Assembly (NCBI RefSeq): GCF_900156265.1
Contig: NZ_FTNE01000001.1
Location: 14,402 to 57,938 of the forward strand
Reading direction: 5' to 3'
Length of the DNA: 43,537 nucleotides
From: Acidiphilium rubrum
GTDB lineage: Bacteria; Pseudomonadota; Alphaproteobacteria; Acetobacterales; Acetobacteraceae
Both the position numbers and the translations under genes were made by a program. The notes beneath the pieces are model-generated. The model searched no databases and was not told the DNA's origin. It worked only from the letters and a program-made list of their open reading frames with translations. Shown here in pieces: positions 16,818 through 26,369 of the stretch. Every line of letters starts with the position of its first letter. The stretch's first letter is position 1.

Positions 16818-17774
16818 ATGAGTGATACCATCATGCGCACGAGCGCGCCGGCCGCAACCGTGGAGCCGGCGCTGCTCGATCAGGCGATCCTCGGCGCAAC
16901 CACGTCAGACTGGCTGGCCCTGCTCAAGCCGCGCGTCCTCTATCTGGTGGTCTACACCGGCGCCGCCGGTCTGCTGGTCGCCCCCGGCCCCCTCAACCCG
17001 GTGCTCGCCTTCACCGCCATCCTCTGCATCGCAATGGCGGCCGGCGCCGCCGGTGCCATCAACATGTGGTACGACCGCGATATCGATGCGATCATGCGCC
17101 GCACCGCCAAGCGCCCGGTGCCCGCCGGGCGCATCTCGCCCTCCGGCGCGCTCAGCTTCGGCGTCGGCCTGTCCTTCCTCTCCGTCCTGCTGATGTGGCT
17201 GGCCACCAATGTGCTCGCCGCGGCCATCCTCGCGCTGTCCATCGCCTTCTACGTGTTCATCTACACCATGTGGCTGAAGCGCCGCACCCCGCAGAACATC
17301 GTGATCGGCGGCGCCGCCGGCGCATTTCCGCCGATCATCGGCTGGGTCGCGGTCACCGGCCATCTCGCGCTCCTGCCGATCGTGCTGTTCGCACTCATCT
17401 TCATCTGGACACCGCCGCATTTCTGGGCACTCTCGCTGTTCGCCTCCGCCGATTACGAAAAAGCCGGCGTGCCGATGCTGCCCGTCGTCGCCGGTGCCAA
17501 AGCCACCCGCCTCGCCGTCATGCGCTACACACTGTGGATGGTACCGATCTCGCTGTTGCCCTACGTCCTGCACGAGGCCGGGCCGTTCTACGCTGCCAGC
17601 GCCCTGGTCCTCGGACTCGCCTTCATCTGGTACGCGATCGGCGTGATGCGCGATCGGCAAGACCCCACCGGCGTCAGCCTGACGCGCGATGTACCGGCCA
17701 AGGCCGCCTTCAAATACTCCATCCTCTATCTGTTCCTGATCTTCGGCGCTCTGGTCGTGGACCATTTCCTATGA
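16818..17774 (+). CDS. ctaB: Protoheme IX farnesyltransferase (heme O synthase)
   Basis: A 318-aa polytopic membrane enzyme that adds a farnesyl group to heme B to give heme O, the first step to heme A. The prenyltransferase motif NMWYDRDIDAIMRRTAKRPVP is near residues 82-102, and the second aspartate region is SADYEKAGVPMLPVV. About nine membrane segments are visible. Its stop overlaps the start of the next small gene (ATGA). The heme O made here would feed the CtaA-type enzymes encoded at 26.4-28.5 kb. Confidence 0.95.
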   Translation: MSDTIMRTSAPAATVEPALLDQAILGATTSDWLALLKPRVLYLVVYTGAAGLLVAPGPLNPVLAFTAILCIAMAAGAAGAINMWYDRDIDAIMRRTAKRPVPAGRISPSGALSFGVGLSFLSVLLMWLATNVLAAAILALSIAFYVFIYTMWLKRRTPQNIVIGGAAGAFPPIIGWVAVTGHLALLPIVLFALIFIWTPPHFWALSLFASADYEKAGVPMLPVVAGAKATRLAVMRYTLWMVPISLLPYVLHEAGPFYAASALVLGLAFIWYAIGVMRDRQDPTGVSLTRDVPAKAAFKYSILYLFLIFGALVVDHFL

Positions 17775-17956
17775 CCGAAGCCGATCGCATCTCCGTCACA
17801 CCGACCACCGCGAACTGGACTCCGGAACAAAAAGCCGAGTTCGTGCGCCGCCGGCGCGGACGGAACTGGGCCCTGTTCGGCGCCATGGTGGCGCTGTGCC
17901 TGCTGATTTACGCCATCGCTGTCGTCAAGCTTTACCACGCCGGGCATATGTGGTGA
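17771..17956 (+). CDS. Small single-pass membrane protein of the cox operon (CoxF-like)
   Basis: A 61-aa protein whose start overlaps the ctaB stop (ATGA). It has a charged N-terminus (EQKAEFVRRRRGRNWALFG) and one membrane helix of about 22 residues ending IAVVKLYHAG. Short proteins of this shape occupy the same place, between ctaB and ctaG/coxC, in many alphaproteobacterial oxidase operons and are sometimes called CoxF. Function is unknown; assembly is a reasonable guess. Here coxC follows directly, without ctaG. Confidence 0.75.
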   Translation: MTEADRISVTPTTANWTPEQKAEFVRRRRGRNWALFGAMVALCLLIYAIAVVKLYHAGHMW

Positions 17957-18001
17957 TGACACGACAACGGTTCTTGCGACGCCTTCTGGGAGATTGATGA
18001 C

Positions 18002-18853
18002 ATGAGCGGTGATCTACACACGGCCGAAGGCCAAATCGCGGGCACGGTGCCACACCCGTACCACATGGTCGAACCAAGCCTCTGGCCGGTATTCGGCGCG
18101 ATCTCGGCCATCCTGATCGCGGCCGGCATCATCTTCGTCGCCCATTACAACGACTACTGGTTCCTCATCGCCGGCACGCTCGGTGCTGTGTCCACCATGT
18201 ATGTCTGGTGGCGCGATGTGGTGCGCGAAAGCCGCACGCCCGGCCTGCACAAACTCGTCACGCAAATCGGCATGCGCTACGGCATGGCGCTGTTCATCAG
18301 CTCCGAAGTGATGTTCTTCGTCTCGTTCTTCTGGGCCTATTTCAACTTCTTCTTCTACCCGACGCATATGGGCTACGCCCACGCGCCGGTCTGGCCGCCC
18401 CAGCACATCACCACGATCGATCCCTTCGCGGTGCCGCTGTTCAACACCATGGTCCTGCTGCTCTCCGGCACCACCATCACCTGGGCCCACCACGCGCTGC
18501 TCGAAAACGATCGCCGCGGCATGATCCAGGGCCTCGGCGTCACCGTGCTGCTCGGCATCACCTTCCTCTGCGGCCAAGGCTATGAATACACCCACTCGCC
18601 GTTCAACTTCTATCACGGCGGCATCTTCCCCTCGGTGTTCTTCATCGCCACCGGGTTCCACGGCTTTCACGTCATCGTCGGCACCACCTTCCTGGCCGTG
18701 AATTTCTTCCGCGCGATCAAGGGCCAGTTCAGCGTCAAGCGTCACTTCGGCTTCGAAGCCGCCGCCTGGTACTGGCATTTCGTCGACGTCGTCTGGCTGT
18801 TCCTGTTCGTCTGCATCTACTATTTCGGCCGCAGCGCAATCACCGCGGCCTGA
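18002..18853 (+). CDS. coxC: Cytochrome c oxidase subunit III
   Basis: A 283-aa membrane subunit. It carries the SSEVMFFVSFFWAYF block and the C-terminal GFHGFHVIVGT and YWHFVDVVWLFLF motifs that define subunit III. The HPYHMVEPSLWP start is also typical. AGATTGATGAC precedes the ATG. It lies 45 bp after the small CoxF-like gene and four bases before surf1. The Cu chaperone gene ctaG, often found upstream of coxC in this group, is missing. Confidence 0.95.
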   Translation: MSGDLHTAEGQIAGTVPHPYHMVEPSLWPVFGAISAILIAAGIIFVAHYNDYWFLIAGTLGAVSTMYVWWRDVVRESRTPGLHKLVTQIGMRYGMALFISSEVMFFVSFFWAYFNFFFYPTHMGYAHAPVWPPQHITTIDPFAVPLFNTMVLLLSGTTITWAHHALLENDRRGMIQGLGVTVLLGITFLCGQGYEYTHSPFNFYHGGIFPSVFFIATGFHGFHVIVGTTFLAVNFFRAIKGQFSVKRHFGFEAAAWYWHFVDVVWLFLFVCIYYFGRSAITAA

Positions 18854-18856
18854 TGG

Positions 18857-19585
18857 ATGCCTGACCCCGTGATCGATCAGGCACCGCCGCGCGCGCGCTG
18901 GCGGCGCCTGATCGGGATGGGGGTGTTCAGCCTCGTCATGCTCGTGCTGCTGCTCACCCTCGGCGTGTGGCAGGTGCACCGCTGGCACTACAAAGACCGC
19001 ATCCAGCGCGAAATCATCGCCGCCCAACTCCTCCCGCCGATCCGCCTGCCGCCCCACCCGACGCCCTATCAAAAAGTCGCCATCTCCGGCCACTGGCTCG
19101 CCACCAAGGCCGCGTTCTTCGCCGACCAGATCCGCAATTCCCCCGCCGGCCCCTTGCAAGGCTCGCAGCTCATCATGCCGTTCCAGCGCCGCAACGGCGA
19201 TGTCGTCATGGTCGATCTCGGCTGGGTGCAAGGCACCACACCCCAGCCGTCCCCCGTACCGGCAGGCCCGGCCGTTGTCTCAGGCTATGTCCAGGCAGCG
19301 CAGAATTTCGGCCCGTTCGCCGCCAAGAGCAACGCCGCCAAACGCATGTTCTACACGCTCGACCCGCGCCAGATCGGCGCCGCACTCGGCCTCCACCACG
19401 TCCAGAACTTCACCCTGATCATGCTCGGCCCCCAGCCCATCGCCGGCGGCCCGATCCCCGCCGCCAGCCTGCCGCAACCGCCGAACAACTCCCAGCAATA
19501 CGCCCTGACCTGGTTCGGCCTCGCACTGGTCGTGGTGCTGGAATTCCTGTTCTACGCCCGCAAACAACTGAAAGAGCCCGCATGA
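18857..19585 (+). CDS. surf1: SURF1 family cytochrome oxidase biogenesis protein
   Basis: A 242-aa protein with the SURF1 topology: one N-terminal helix ending LGVWQVHRWHYKDRI, a periplasmic domain containing VMVDLGWVQG, and a C-terminal helix in ALTWFGLALVVVLEFLFYARK. SURF1 helps insert heme a into subunit I. It starts four bases after coxC. Its stop overlaps the start of the M32 carboxypeptidase gene (ATGA), so that peptidase is probably translated from the oxidase transcript. Confidence 0.9.
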   Translation: MPDPVIDQAPPRARWRRLIGMGVFSLVMLVLLLTLGVWQVHRWHYKDRIQREIIAAQLLPPIRLPPHPTPYQKVAISGHWLATKAAFFADQIRNSPAGPLQGSQLIMPFQRRNGDVVMVDLGWVQGTTPQPSPVPAGPAVVSGYVQAAQNFGPFAAKSNAAKRMFYTLDPRQIGAALGLHHVQNFTLIMLGPQPIAGGPIPAASLPQPPNNSQQYALTWFGLALVVVLEFLFYARKQLKEPA

Positions 19586-21099
19586 ACCACATCGCCGCCA
19601 ACACCGACCCCAATGCCTACCACCGCCTCACCACCCGCTTCGCCCGCATGGCGACGGTCGAGGAAGCCATGTCCATGCTGGGTTGGGACGAAGCGGCCGT
19701 CATGCCGGATGGCGGTTCCGCCGCCCGCGCCGACCAGTTGGCAACCCTGTCGGGCATCGCTCACGGCATGCTGGTCGAACCCGCCGTCGCCGACGATCTC
19801 GACGCCGCCGAAGCCCATCCCCCCACTTCACCCGCCGAACGCCGCAACCTGGAATTGATGCGCCGCAGCCACACCCAGGCCGTCGCCCTGCCCGGCGACC
19901 TCGTCGAGGCATTGACCCGCCAGGCATCCACCTGCGAAAAAATCTGGCGCGCCGCCCGCGCCGCATCCGACTTCAGCATGGCCGCCCAGCCGCTCGCCGA
20001 CCTGCTCGCACTGAGCCGTGAAAAAGCCGCCGCCCTCAGCGCAGCCTCCCGCCTCGCCCCCTACGATGCCCTGATCGATACCTACCAACCCGGCATCACA
20101 GCGGCCGAAATCACCCCGGTGTTCACCCGCTACGAAGCCTTTCTCCGCACCGCGCTGCCCCAGGTCGAAGCCCTGCAGGCCAACCGCGAACACCGCACAC
20201 CCGGCACCGCCCCCTTCGCCATCACCGCACAGGAAGCCCTCTGCCGCCGCCTGTCCGCCCAGGCCGGGCTCGACTACACCGCCGCCCGGCTCGACCGCTC
20301 CACCCACCCGTTCTGCGGCGGCACACCCACCGATATCCGCATCACCACCCGCTACGACGAAGCCGATTTCGCCTCCGCCCTGATGGGCGTGCTGCACGAA
20401 ACCGGCCACGCCCTCTACGAAGCCGGACTGCCGCGCACCCACGCCCGCCAGCCGGTCGGCACCGCCGCCGGCATGGCCGCCCACGAAAGCCAGTCCCTCA
20501 TCATCGAAATGCAGGCTGCCCGGTCCGATGCCTACCTCGGCTTCCTCGGCCCGGTCCTCGCCGAAGCCTTCGGCCAGGATCCGGCTGGCTTCACACTCCC
20601 CCGCCTCGCCGCACGACTCCGTCACGTCGAACGCAGCTTCATCCGCGTCGAAGCCGATGAAATGACCTACCCCGCCCACGTCATCCTGCGCTACCGCCTC
20701 GAAGCCGCCATGATCGCCGGCGACCTCGCCGTCACCGACCTGCCCGGCGCCTGGGCCGACCAACTCCGCAGCCTGCTCGACATCACCCCACCCGATGACG
20801 CGCGCGGCTGCCTGCAAGATATCCACTGGTACTGCGGCCTGTTCGGCTACTTCCCATCCTACACACTCGGCGCCATGGCCGCCGCCCAACTCATGGCCGC
20901 CGCCCGCACCGCCGTGCCAACCATCGATGCCGCCCTCGCCCAAGGCGACTTCGCGCCCCTGCTCACCTGGCTGCGCACCAACGTCCACCACCACGGCGCC
21001 AGCTTCGGCTTCAACGACCTGCTCCGCCAAGCCACCGGCCAACCCCTCGACCCCACCGCATTCGAAACCCACCTGACGACACGCTATTTGGCGCGGTGA
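19582..21099 (+). CDS. M32 family metallocarboxypeptidase (carboxypeptidase Taq)
   Basis: A 505-aa cytoplasmic zinc carboxypeptidase. The active-site HETGH covers H272-E273 and H276, with a downstream Glu in AAHESQSLIIEMQ and the family's EADEMTYPAHVILRYRLE segment. Length is normal. The true start is the ATG at 19582, which overlaps the surf1 stop; the frame runs open much farther upstream through surf1, but only as an overlapping artefact. Coupling of a general peptidase to an oxidase-assembly gene is unexplained. A bipartite repeat element follows the stop codon by 27 bp. Confidence 0.92.
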   Translation: MNHIAANTDPNAYHRLTTRFARMATVEEAMSMLGWDEAAVMPDGGSAARADQLATLSGIAHGMLVEPAVADDLDAAEAHPPTSPAERRNLELMRRSHTQAVALPGDLVEALTRQASTCEKIWRAARAASDFSMAAQPLADLLALSREKAAALSAASRLAPYDALIDTYQPGITAAEITPVFTRYEAFLRTALPQVEALQANREHRTPGTAPFAITAQEALCRRLSAQAGLDYTAARLDRSTHPFCGGTPTDIRITTRYDEADFASALMGVLHETGHALYEAGLPRTHARQPVGTAAGMAAHESQSLIIEMQAARSDAYLGFLGPVLAEAFGQDPAGFTLPRLAARLRHVERSFIRVEADEMTYPAHVILRYRLEAAMIAGDLAVTDLPGAWADQLRSLLDITPPDDARGCLQDIHWYCGLFGYFPSYTLGAMAAAQLMAAARTAVPTIDAALAQGDFAPLLTWLRTNVHHHGASFGFNDLLRQATGQPLDPTAFETHLTTRYLAR

Positions 21100-21126
21100 T
21101 GGTGGGTGGGACAGAGGTCAGAAAGG

Positions 21127-21307
21127 CCAGGGGCTCTGCCCCTGGACCCCGTTAAAGGCGGAGCCTTTAAAATCCATTAGTTTTAGGCAAGGGGAGGGCG
21201 ACCCAGGCCAGATCGACGGAACCACCGAGGCAGCGCCCTCCCCTTGCCTAAAACTAGCGGGTTCTAAGGGCTCAGCCCTTAGTGGGGGTCGAGGGGGCAA
21301 AGCCCCC
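21127..21307. repeat. 181-bp bipartite inverted-repeat element, copy A
   Basis: Two 23-nt arms (21178-21200 and 21234-21256) are perfect inverted repeats around a 33-nt spacer. Outside them lie two hairpins on each side: CCAGGGGC/GCCCCTGG (21127-21145) and TTAAAGGC/GCCTTTAA (21152-21170) on the left, CTAAGGGCT/AGCCCTTAG (21264-21282) and GGGGGC/GCCCCC (21293-21307) on the right. It sits between two convergent genes, where it could stop transcription from both sides. No open frame fits inside. Confidence 0.88.
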
Positions 21308-21344
21308 CGCCTTGCTTACCTTTGCCCGACCCAGCACGACCGCG

Positions 21345-21743
21345 TCAGGCAACGAGTCCGGTCAGGAGCAGGATGACGACGAGGAATTCGGCGCCGTTGG
21401 CGTAGACCGAGAGTTTATGGGCGCGGTCGAAGGCGGGTTGGTTGCCGGCTTCGCGCAGGGTGTTGATATGCGGCAGCCATTCGAGCCAGAGCCAGAGTGT
21501 GGCGCCGGCGATAAGGATGGCGGCGAGCGCGTACCAGGGTTTGCCGTGGATCAGCAGGCCGAAGCTCGCGATCACGGCGGCGGTGGTCACATACAGATAG
21601 TAGCGGGGGAAGGCGGCGCGGATGAACGGCCCGGCGACGTCGGGGGGCAGTTTGCTGAACACCAGCGGGGTCATGACCGCGCCGTAGAACAGCATGCCGC
21701 CGAGCAAGGCGGCCAGACCCATAACGGCAAGGAACCCGCCCAT
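21345..21743 (-). CDS. DUF4149-like small integral membrane protein
   Basis: A 132-aa protein with about four membrane helices. The GGMLFYGAVMTPLVFSKLPP and AHKLSVYANGAEFL segments fit the DUF4149/TMEM205-like family, which has no assigned function. I prefer the ATG at 21743, which has GAGGA eight bases upstream; a TTG at 21758 would overlap the ahcY stop. It lies 11 bp after ahcY on the same strand and is probably in its operon. Its 3' end faces the M32 peptidase gene across a repeat element. Confidence 0.75.
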   Translation of the reverse strand: MGGFLAVMGLAALLGGMLFYGAVMTPLVFSKLPPDVAGPFIRAAFPRYYLYVTTAAVIASFGLLIHGKPWYALAAILIAGATLWLWLEWLPHINTLREAGNQPAFDRAHKLSVYANGAEFLVVILLLTGLVA

Positions 21744-21754
21744 CCGCGTGATCC

Positions 21755-23062
21755 TCAATACCGGTATTCGTCGTGTTTGAACGGGCCGGTTTTGGAAACG
21801 CCGATGTATTCGGCTTGGGCGGGCGACAGCACGGTGAGCGCCGCGCCGACTTTGGCGAGGTGAAGTGCCGCGACTTTTTCATCGAGGTGCTTGGGCAGAA
21901 CGTAAACCTCGTTCTTGTATTTGCCTGCCGGCGCCTGCCAGAGTTCGATCTGCGCGAGCACCTGGTTGGTGAAGCTGGCGGACATCACGAAGCTGGGGTG
22001 GCCGGTGGCGTTGCCGAGGTTGACGAGCCTGCCTTCGGACAGCACGATCAAGCGCTTGCCGTCCGGAAACACGACTTCATCGACCTGCGGCTTGACGTTT
22101 TCCCACCGGTAGTTGCGCAGCGATTCGATCTGGATTTCGCTGTCGAAATGGCCGATGTTGCAGACGATCGCGCGGTTTTTCATCGCGCGCATATGGTCGG
22201 CCGTAATCACGTCGATATTGCCGGTCGCGGTCACGAAAATATCGCCGCGCGCTGCGGCGGTATCCATGGTGACGACTTCGTAGCCTTCCATCGCGGCCTG
22301 GAGCGCGCAGATCGGGTCGATTTCAGTGACCAGCACGCGGCAGCCGGCGTTGCGCAGCGAGGCGGCGGAGCCCTTGCCGACGTCGCCGAACCCGGCGACC
22401 ACGGCGATCTTGCCGGCCATCATCACATCGGTACCGCGGCGGATGCCATCGACCAGCGATTCACGGCAGCCATACAGATTGTCGAATTTCGATTTGGTGA
22501 CGCTGTCATTGACGTTGATGGCCGGGCAGAGCAGCTGGCCGGCCTTCACCATGTCGCGCAGGCGGTGCACGCCGGTGGTGGTTTCCTCGGAAATGCCGCG
22601 CACATCGGCCAGCATTTCAGGATATTTGTCGTGCATCAGCTTGGTAAGGTCGCCGCCGTCGTCGAGGATCATGTTCGGCGTCCAGCCGTCTGGGCCGCGC
22701 ACGGTCTGTTCGATGCACCAGTTGAACTCGTCCTCATCCATGCCTTTCCAGGCAAACACCGGCACACCGGCGGCGGCCACGCCGGCCGCGGCGTGATCCT
22801 GGGTCGAGAAAATATTGCAGGACGACCAACGGACCGTCGCACCCAGCGCGATCAGCGTCTCGATCAGCACCGCGGTCTGGATCGTCATGTGCAGGCAACC
22901 CGCGATGCGCGCGTTCTTCAGCGGCTGCGACGCGCCGAACTCCGTGCGCAGCGCCATCAGGCCGGGCATTTCGGTCTCGGCCATGCTGATTTCCTTGCGG
23001 CCCCAATCGGCCAGGCTGAAATCGCGCACTTTATAGTCGTTCTGGGGCATCGCGTCGGGCAT
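21755..23062 (-). CDS. ahcY: Adenosylhomocysteinase
   Basis: A 435-aa NAD-dependent enzyme that splits S-adenosylhomocysteine into adenosine and homocysteine, closing the SAM cycle. It contains the NAD motif [10 protein letters not shown], the [20 protein letters not shown] active-site block and the C-terminal DEYRY ending that contributes to NAD binding in the partner subunit. AAGGACG precedes the ATG; a second Met four codons in is possible. I looked for an SAH riboswitch upstream and saw none. It supplies the demand created by SpeD and the methyltransferase encoded nearby, in a general metabolic sense. Confidence 0.97.
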   Translation of the reverse strand: MPDAMPQNDYKVRDFSLADWGRKEISMAETEMPGLMALRTEFGASQPLKNARIAGCLHMTIQTAVLIETLIALGATVRWSSCNIFSTQDHAAAGVAAAGVPVFAWKGMDEDEFNWCIEQTVRGPDGWTPNMILDDGGDLTKLMHDKYPEMLADVRGISEETTTGVHRLRDMVKAGQLLCPAINVNDSVTKSKFDNLYGCRESLVDGIRRGTDVMMAGKIAVVAGFGDVGKGSAASLRNAGCRVLVTEIDPICALQAAMEGYEVVTMDTAAARGDIFVTATGNIDVITADHMRAMKNRAIVCNIGHFDSEIQIESLRNYRWENVKPQVDEVVFPDGKRLIVLSEGRLVNLGNATGHPSFVMSASFTNQVLAQIELWQAPAGKYKNEVYVLPKHLDEKVAALHLAKVGAALTVLSPAQAEYIGVSKTGPFKHDEYRY

Positions 23063-23095
23063 CGTTACGTCCTTAAATCAGAAAAAAGTTAAGTA

Positions 23096-23117
23096 GTTCT
23101 TTTTTTCAAAAAAGAAC
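23096..23117. repeat. T-stem/A-stem hairpin repeat, copy 4
   Basis: GTTCTTTTTT pairs with AAAAAAGAAC within 23096-23117, followed by a degenerate tail (CGAAAAATTTTTATG). It lies downstream of rho and upstream of ahcY on the minus strand, so it separates the two transcripts. The stem base GTTC/GAAC differs from other copies on both sides. Confidence 0.75.
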
Positions 23118-23140
23118 CGAAAAATTTTTATGAAGCCGGT

Positions 23141-24415
23141 TTACGTGTTCATCGCCTCGAAGAAATCGCTGTTGGTTTTGCTATATTTCAGCTTATCGAG
23201 CAAGAATTCCATCGCCTCGGACGATCCCATCGGGTTCAGAATCCGCCGCAGCACCCACATTTTCGACAGCGTGGCCCGCTCGACCAGCAATTCTTCCTTG
23301 CGCGTGCCGGATTTGGTGATGTCGATCGCCGGGAACGTCCGCTTGTCGGATAATTTGCGATCAAGAATGATCTCCGAATTGCCGGTGCCCTTGAATTCCT
23401 CGAAAATCACCTCGTCCATCCGGCTGCCGGTATCGATCAGCGCGGTCGCGATAATCGTGAGCGAGCCGCCTTCCTCGATATTGCGGGCCGCACCGAAAAA
23501 CCGCTTGGGCTTCTGCAACGCATTGGCATCGACACCGCCGGTCAGCACCTTGCCGGAGCTCGGCACCACCGCGTTATAGGCACGGGCAAGCCGGGTGATG
23601 CTGTCGAGCAGAATGACCACGTCGCGCTTGTGTTCGACCAGGCGCTTGGCTTTTTCGAGCACCATCTCGGTCACCTGCACGTGGCGGGTCGCCGGCTCAT
23701 CGAAGGTCGAGGCCACAACCTCACCCTTCACCGTGCGCGCCATGTCGGTGACTTCCTCGGGCCGTTCGTCGATCAGCAGCACGATCAGGAACGCCTCGGG
23801 ATGATTGGTCGAAATCGAAGTGGCGATGCTTTGCAGCATCACGGTCTTGCCGGTGCGCGGCGGTGCCACGATCAAGGCGCGCTGGCCTTTGCCGATCGGC
23901 GAGATCAGATCGATCACCCGTGCCGTATTGTCCTTCTGCTGACCCTTCGGCGGCGGCTCGGCGTTTTCGATCTCCATCCCAAGCCGCTCGGTCGGATACA
24001 GCGGCGTCAAATTATCGAAATTGATCCGGTGGCGCACCGCATCGGGCGGCTCGAAATTGATGGTCTCGACCTTCAGCAGCGAAAAATACCGCTCGCCATC
24101 CTTCGGCGCGCGAATTTCACCGGCAACGGTATCGCCGGTGCGCAGGCCAAAGCGGCGCATCTGCGCGGGCGAGACGTAAATATCATCCGGGCCAGGCAGA
24201 TAATTGCTCTGCGGGCTGCGCAGGAACGCGAAGCCATCCGGCAGGGTTTCGAGCGTACCATCGCCATGAATCGCCTGATCGTTCTCGGCATAGGCCTTGA
24301 GGATGGCGAACATCATGTCCTGCTTGCGCAGGCTCGATGCGTTCTCGACCTGCAATTCCTCGGCGAGGCTGAGCAGATCGGTGGGGGATTTGGCCTTGAG
24401 TTCGGCGAGATTCAT
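23141..24415 (-). CDS. rho: Transcription termination factor Rho
   Basis: A 424-aa hexameric RNA helicase that ends transcription. The N-terminal Rho domain begins [15 protein letters not shown], and the RNA-binding cold-shock fold includes GFAFLRSP (61-68). Walker A is APPRTGKT (184-191), Walker B DVVILLD (265-271), and the Q-loop/R-loop region is in the [20 protein letters not shown] block. Length is typical. It is followed by a hairpin repeat. The 218 bp between it and the divergent gene at 24634 hold no recognised element. Confidence 0.97.
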   Translation of the reverse strand: MNLAELKAKSPTDLLSLAEELQVENASSLRKQDMMFAILKAYAENDQAIHGDGTLETLPDGFAFLRSPQSNYLPGPDDIYVSPAQMRRFGLRTGDTVAGEIRAPKDGERYFSLLKVETINFEPPDAVRHRINFDNLTPLYPTERLGMEIENAEPPPKGQQKDNTARVIDLISPIGKGQRALIVAPPRTGKTVMLQSIATSISTNHPEAFLIVLLIDERPEEVTDMARTVKGEVVASTFDEPATRHVQVTEMVLEKAKRLVEHKRDVVILLDSITRLARAYNAVVPSSGKVLTGGVDANALQKPKRFFGAARNIEEGGSLTIIATALIDTGSRMDEVIFEEFKGTGNSEIILDRKLSDKRTFPAIDITKSGTRKEELLVERATLSKMWVLRRILNPMGSSEAMEFLLDKLKYSKTNSDFFEAMNT

Positions 24416-24633
24416 ATATGTCCGCTATGGATGATGGGCCCGGAGGGCAATGCGATCAGGGCGCTTTCGAGGGGAGTGCGCCCAAAGGGGCGCGGCAACC
24501 GGGCGTGTTTGTCCCAGCCCCGTTTACATGCCGGATGCCTTCGGTCGGGTCAAGGGGCCTCCGCGATGCCGGTTTGACGAAACGACCGGCGGATCGCTAG
24601 AGCCAGGACGCTCCAGCGAGGGAACAGGGTCGC

Positions 24634-26247
24634 ATGTCGCTATCAACGCGCGTCAGAACCGGCACTTTCCAGCCCATGATGCGCGTGGCGATCGTGCTCG
24701 GCATCGCCATCGGCCTCGTCCAGAGCCTGAAACTCGTCTTTCACCTATGGGGTGCCGATTCTGACGTTGCCGACCCGGTCCTGCTCTGGAACGGCGTGCA
24801 TCGCTACGGTCTGCAGTTCGTCACCATGTGGCGCTACACCCAGGATAACTGGCTGCTGTCACTGATGCCGTTCGACGCCGTGATGTTCGCATTGTTCGGC
24901 GATCGGCCGGTCGTCGTGGTCGCCACCGGCTTGCTGTTCTTCTGGGCTATCGTGCTGCTGGTGGGTGTCCTGATCGGGCGTGAGCGCGGCGGCTGGATCG
25001 GTGCCGGTGCTGCCATGGTGCTGCTGTTCGCGGGTGAACCGACCATCGGCAACGGTGGCTTCCTGGGTTATCCGGTATCGCACGGTATTTCACTGGTCTG
25101 GGGCCTGATCGGCCTGCTCCTGACGGTGTCATACCTCGATCGCCGGCGCCCCATCCTGCTCGCCGGCGCCGGCGTCTGCCTGTTCGTCGCCGCCGTGTCC
25201 GACCCCTGGGCCGATGCGGCGTTCATGATTCCCATGCTGCTCGCGGCACTCTCACTAATCGTGATCGGCCGGGCGGATCGGCGACCGCTGATCGCGATTG
25301 TCGCGATGTTGCTGGTCGTCGGCCTGCTCGTGCAGACCCGATTATTCGGCGCCCTCGGTTTCCTGCCCGGAGTCAGTCATTCGGTGGGGACGCCGTCGCA
25401 GATGATCGAAAACGCCGCATTTGCGGCACGCTACATCGCGGTCTTCTTCAACATCCTGCCCGGATTATTGACCGTCTCCGGCCAGACACCGGCAACGCCC
25501 GCCGTGACGATCGATTGCGTCATTTTCTTTGCGCTCGTCCTGCTGTGCCTGTTTCGCGTGATCCGCAACGGTTCGATCAACACTGCTCGGTGCCAGTTTA
25601 TCGCGATCACCGCACTGGCATCGATGTTCGTCATGCTGGCAGCCCTGATTGTCACCGGGTTCCAGCAAGGCATGGTGACCGCCCGCTATTTGTCGAATAT
25701 ATTCGTGTTCGTGCCGCTGCTCATCGCCGCGAGCCCCGCCGGAAGCGGGCCGAACGCACGCTTCGACCGCGGCGCGTTGCTCGTGCTGGCCGGCCTGTTC
25801 ATCACATCCGGTCTGGTGAGCGACCGGGTGGTCTGGAACAACCGAACACCAACGAGGGCCCTGAACGGCATCCCGCAGATGGCCGCATTTCTTGCCGCCC
25901 GCCATATCACATTCGGCTACGGCCCCTATTGGTGGACCCAGGCCAACGCGACCGGCTGGGTAACCCACGGCAAACTGACGATCCGCCCGATCGACTTCAA
26001 CCCGAGCGAGGGCAAGTTCGTACCCAAGCCGGTCCAGACCCTGCCGAATTGGTACACAAAACCAGCCATCGCGCGCGAACCCTCCCGCATGGCGCTGATC
26101 CTGTCGCCCTCACCCGGCGATTGCGGTGCCGCCACCACCTGCCTCGCCGCCGCCACCGCCCAATTCGGCCCACCCGCGCAGATCGTACCCTACGGACCGC
26201 TGACCGTGCTGATCTACAATCACCACCTCTATCTCGCCCCCCGCTGA
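24634..26247 (+). CDS. Large polytopic membrane protein of unknown function (GT-C-like topology)
   Basis: A 537-aa protein with about ten to twelve hydrophobic helices and a C-terminal soluble tail from roughly residue 425. The first external loop contains VLLWNGVHRYG and WRYTQDNWLLSLMPFDA, in the position where GT-C glycosyltransferases carry their acidic catalytic motif. I do not recognise a specific family. The C-terminal tail contains a possible disulfide pair in DCGAATTCLAAA. The start is the ATG after a weak purine stretch. It appears monocistronic and divergent from rho. Function is unassigned. Confidence 0.65.
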   Translation: MSLSTRVRTGTFQPMMRVAIVLGIAIGLVQSLKLVFHLWGADSDVADPVLLWNGVHRYGLQFVTMWRYTQDNWLLSLMPFDAVMFALFGDRPVVVVATGLLFFWAIVLLVGVLIGRERGGWIGAGAAMVLLFAGEPTIGNGGFLGYPVSHGISLVWGLIGLLLTVSYLDRRRPILLAGAGVCLFVAAVSDPWADAAFMIPMLLAALSLIVIGRADRRPLIAIVAMLLVVGLLVQTRLFGALGFLPGVSHSVGTPSQMIENAAFAARYIAVFFNILPGLLTVSGQTPATPAVTIDCVIFFALVLLCLFRVIRNGSINTARCQFIAITALASMFVMLAALIVTGFQQGMVTARYLSNIFVFVPLLIAASPAGSGPNARFDRGALLVLAGLFITSGLVSDRVVWNNRTPTRALNGIPQMAAFLAARHITFGYGPYWWTQANATGWVTHGKLTIRPIDFNPSEGKFVPKPVQTLPNWYTKPAIAREPSRMALILSPSPGDCGAATTCLAAATAQFGPPAQIVPYGPLTVLIYNHHLYLAPR

Positions 26248-26369
26248 GCCTATCATCGCCGGCACAACCCTCACCCGGACGTGACAGGATCGCCAAACGC
26301 ACCGCTTTACAAAGCTGGAAACGGGTGCAAATCCAGGCGACCAGATAGTCCAAAACCCGAGGTCGCCTC

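Noticed and set aside
23063-23140. Possible SAH riboswitch upstream of ahcY
   Set aside because: The leader is short, AT-rich and occupied by a T-stem hairpin repeat; no SAH riboswitch core was visible.
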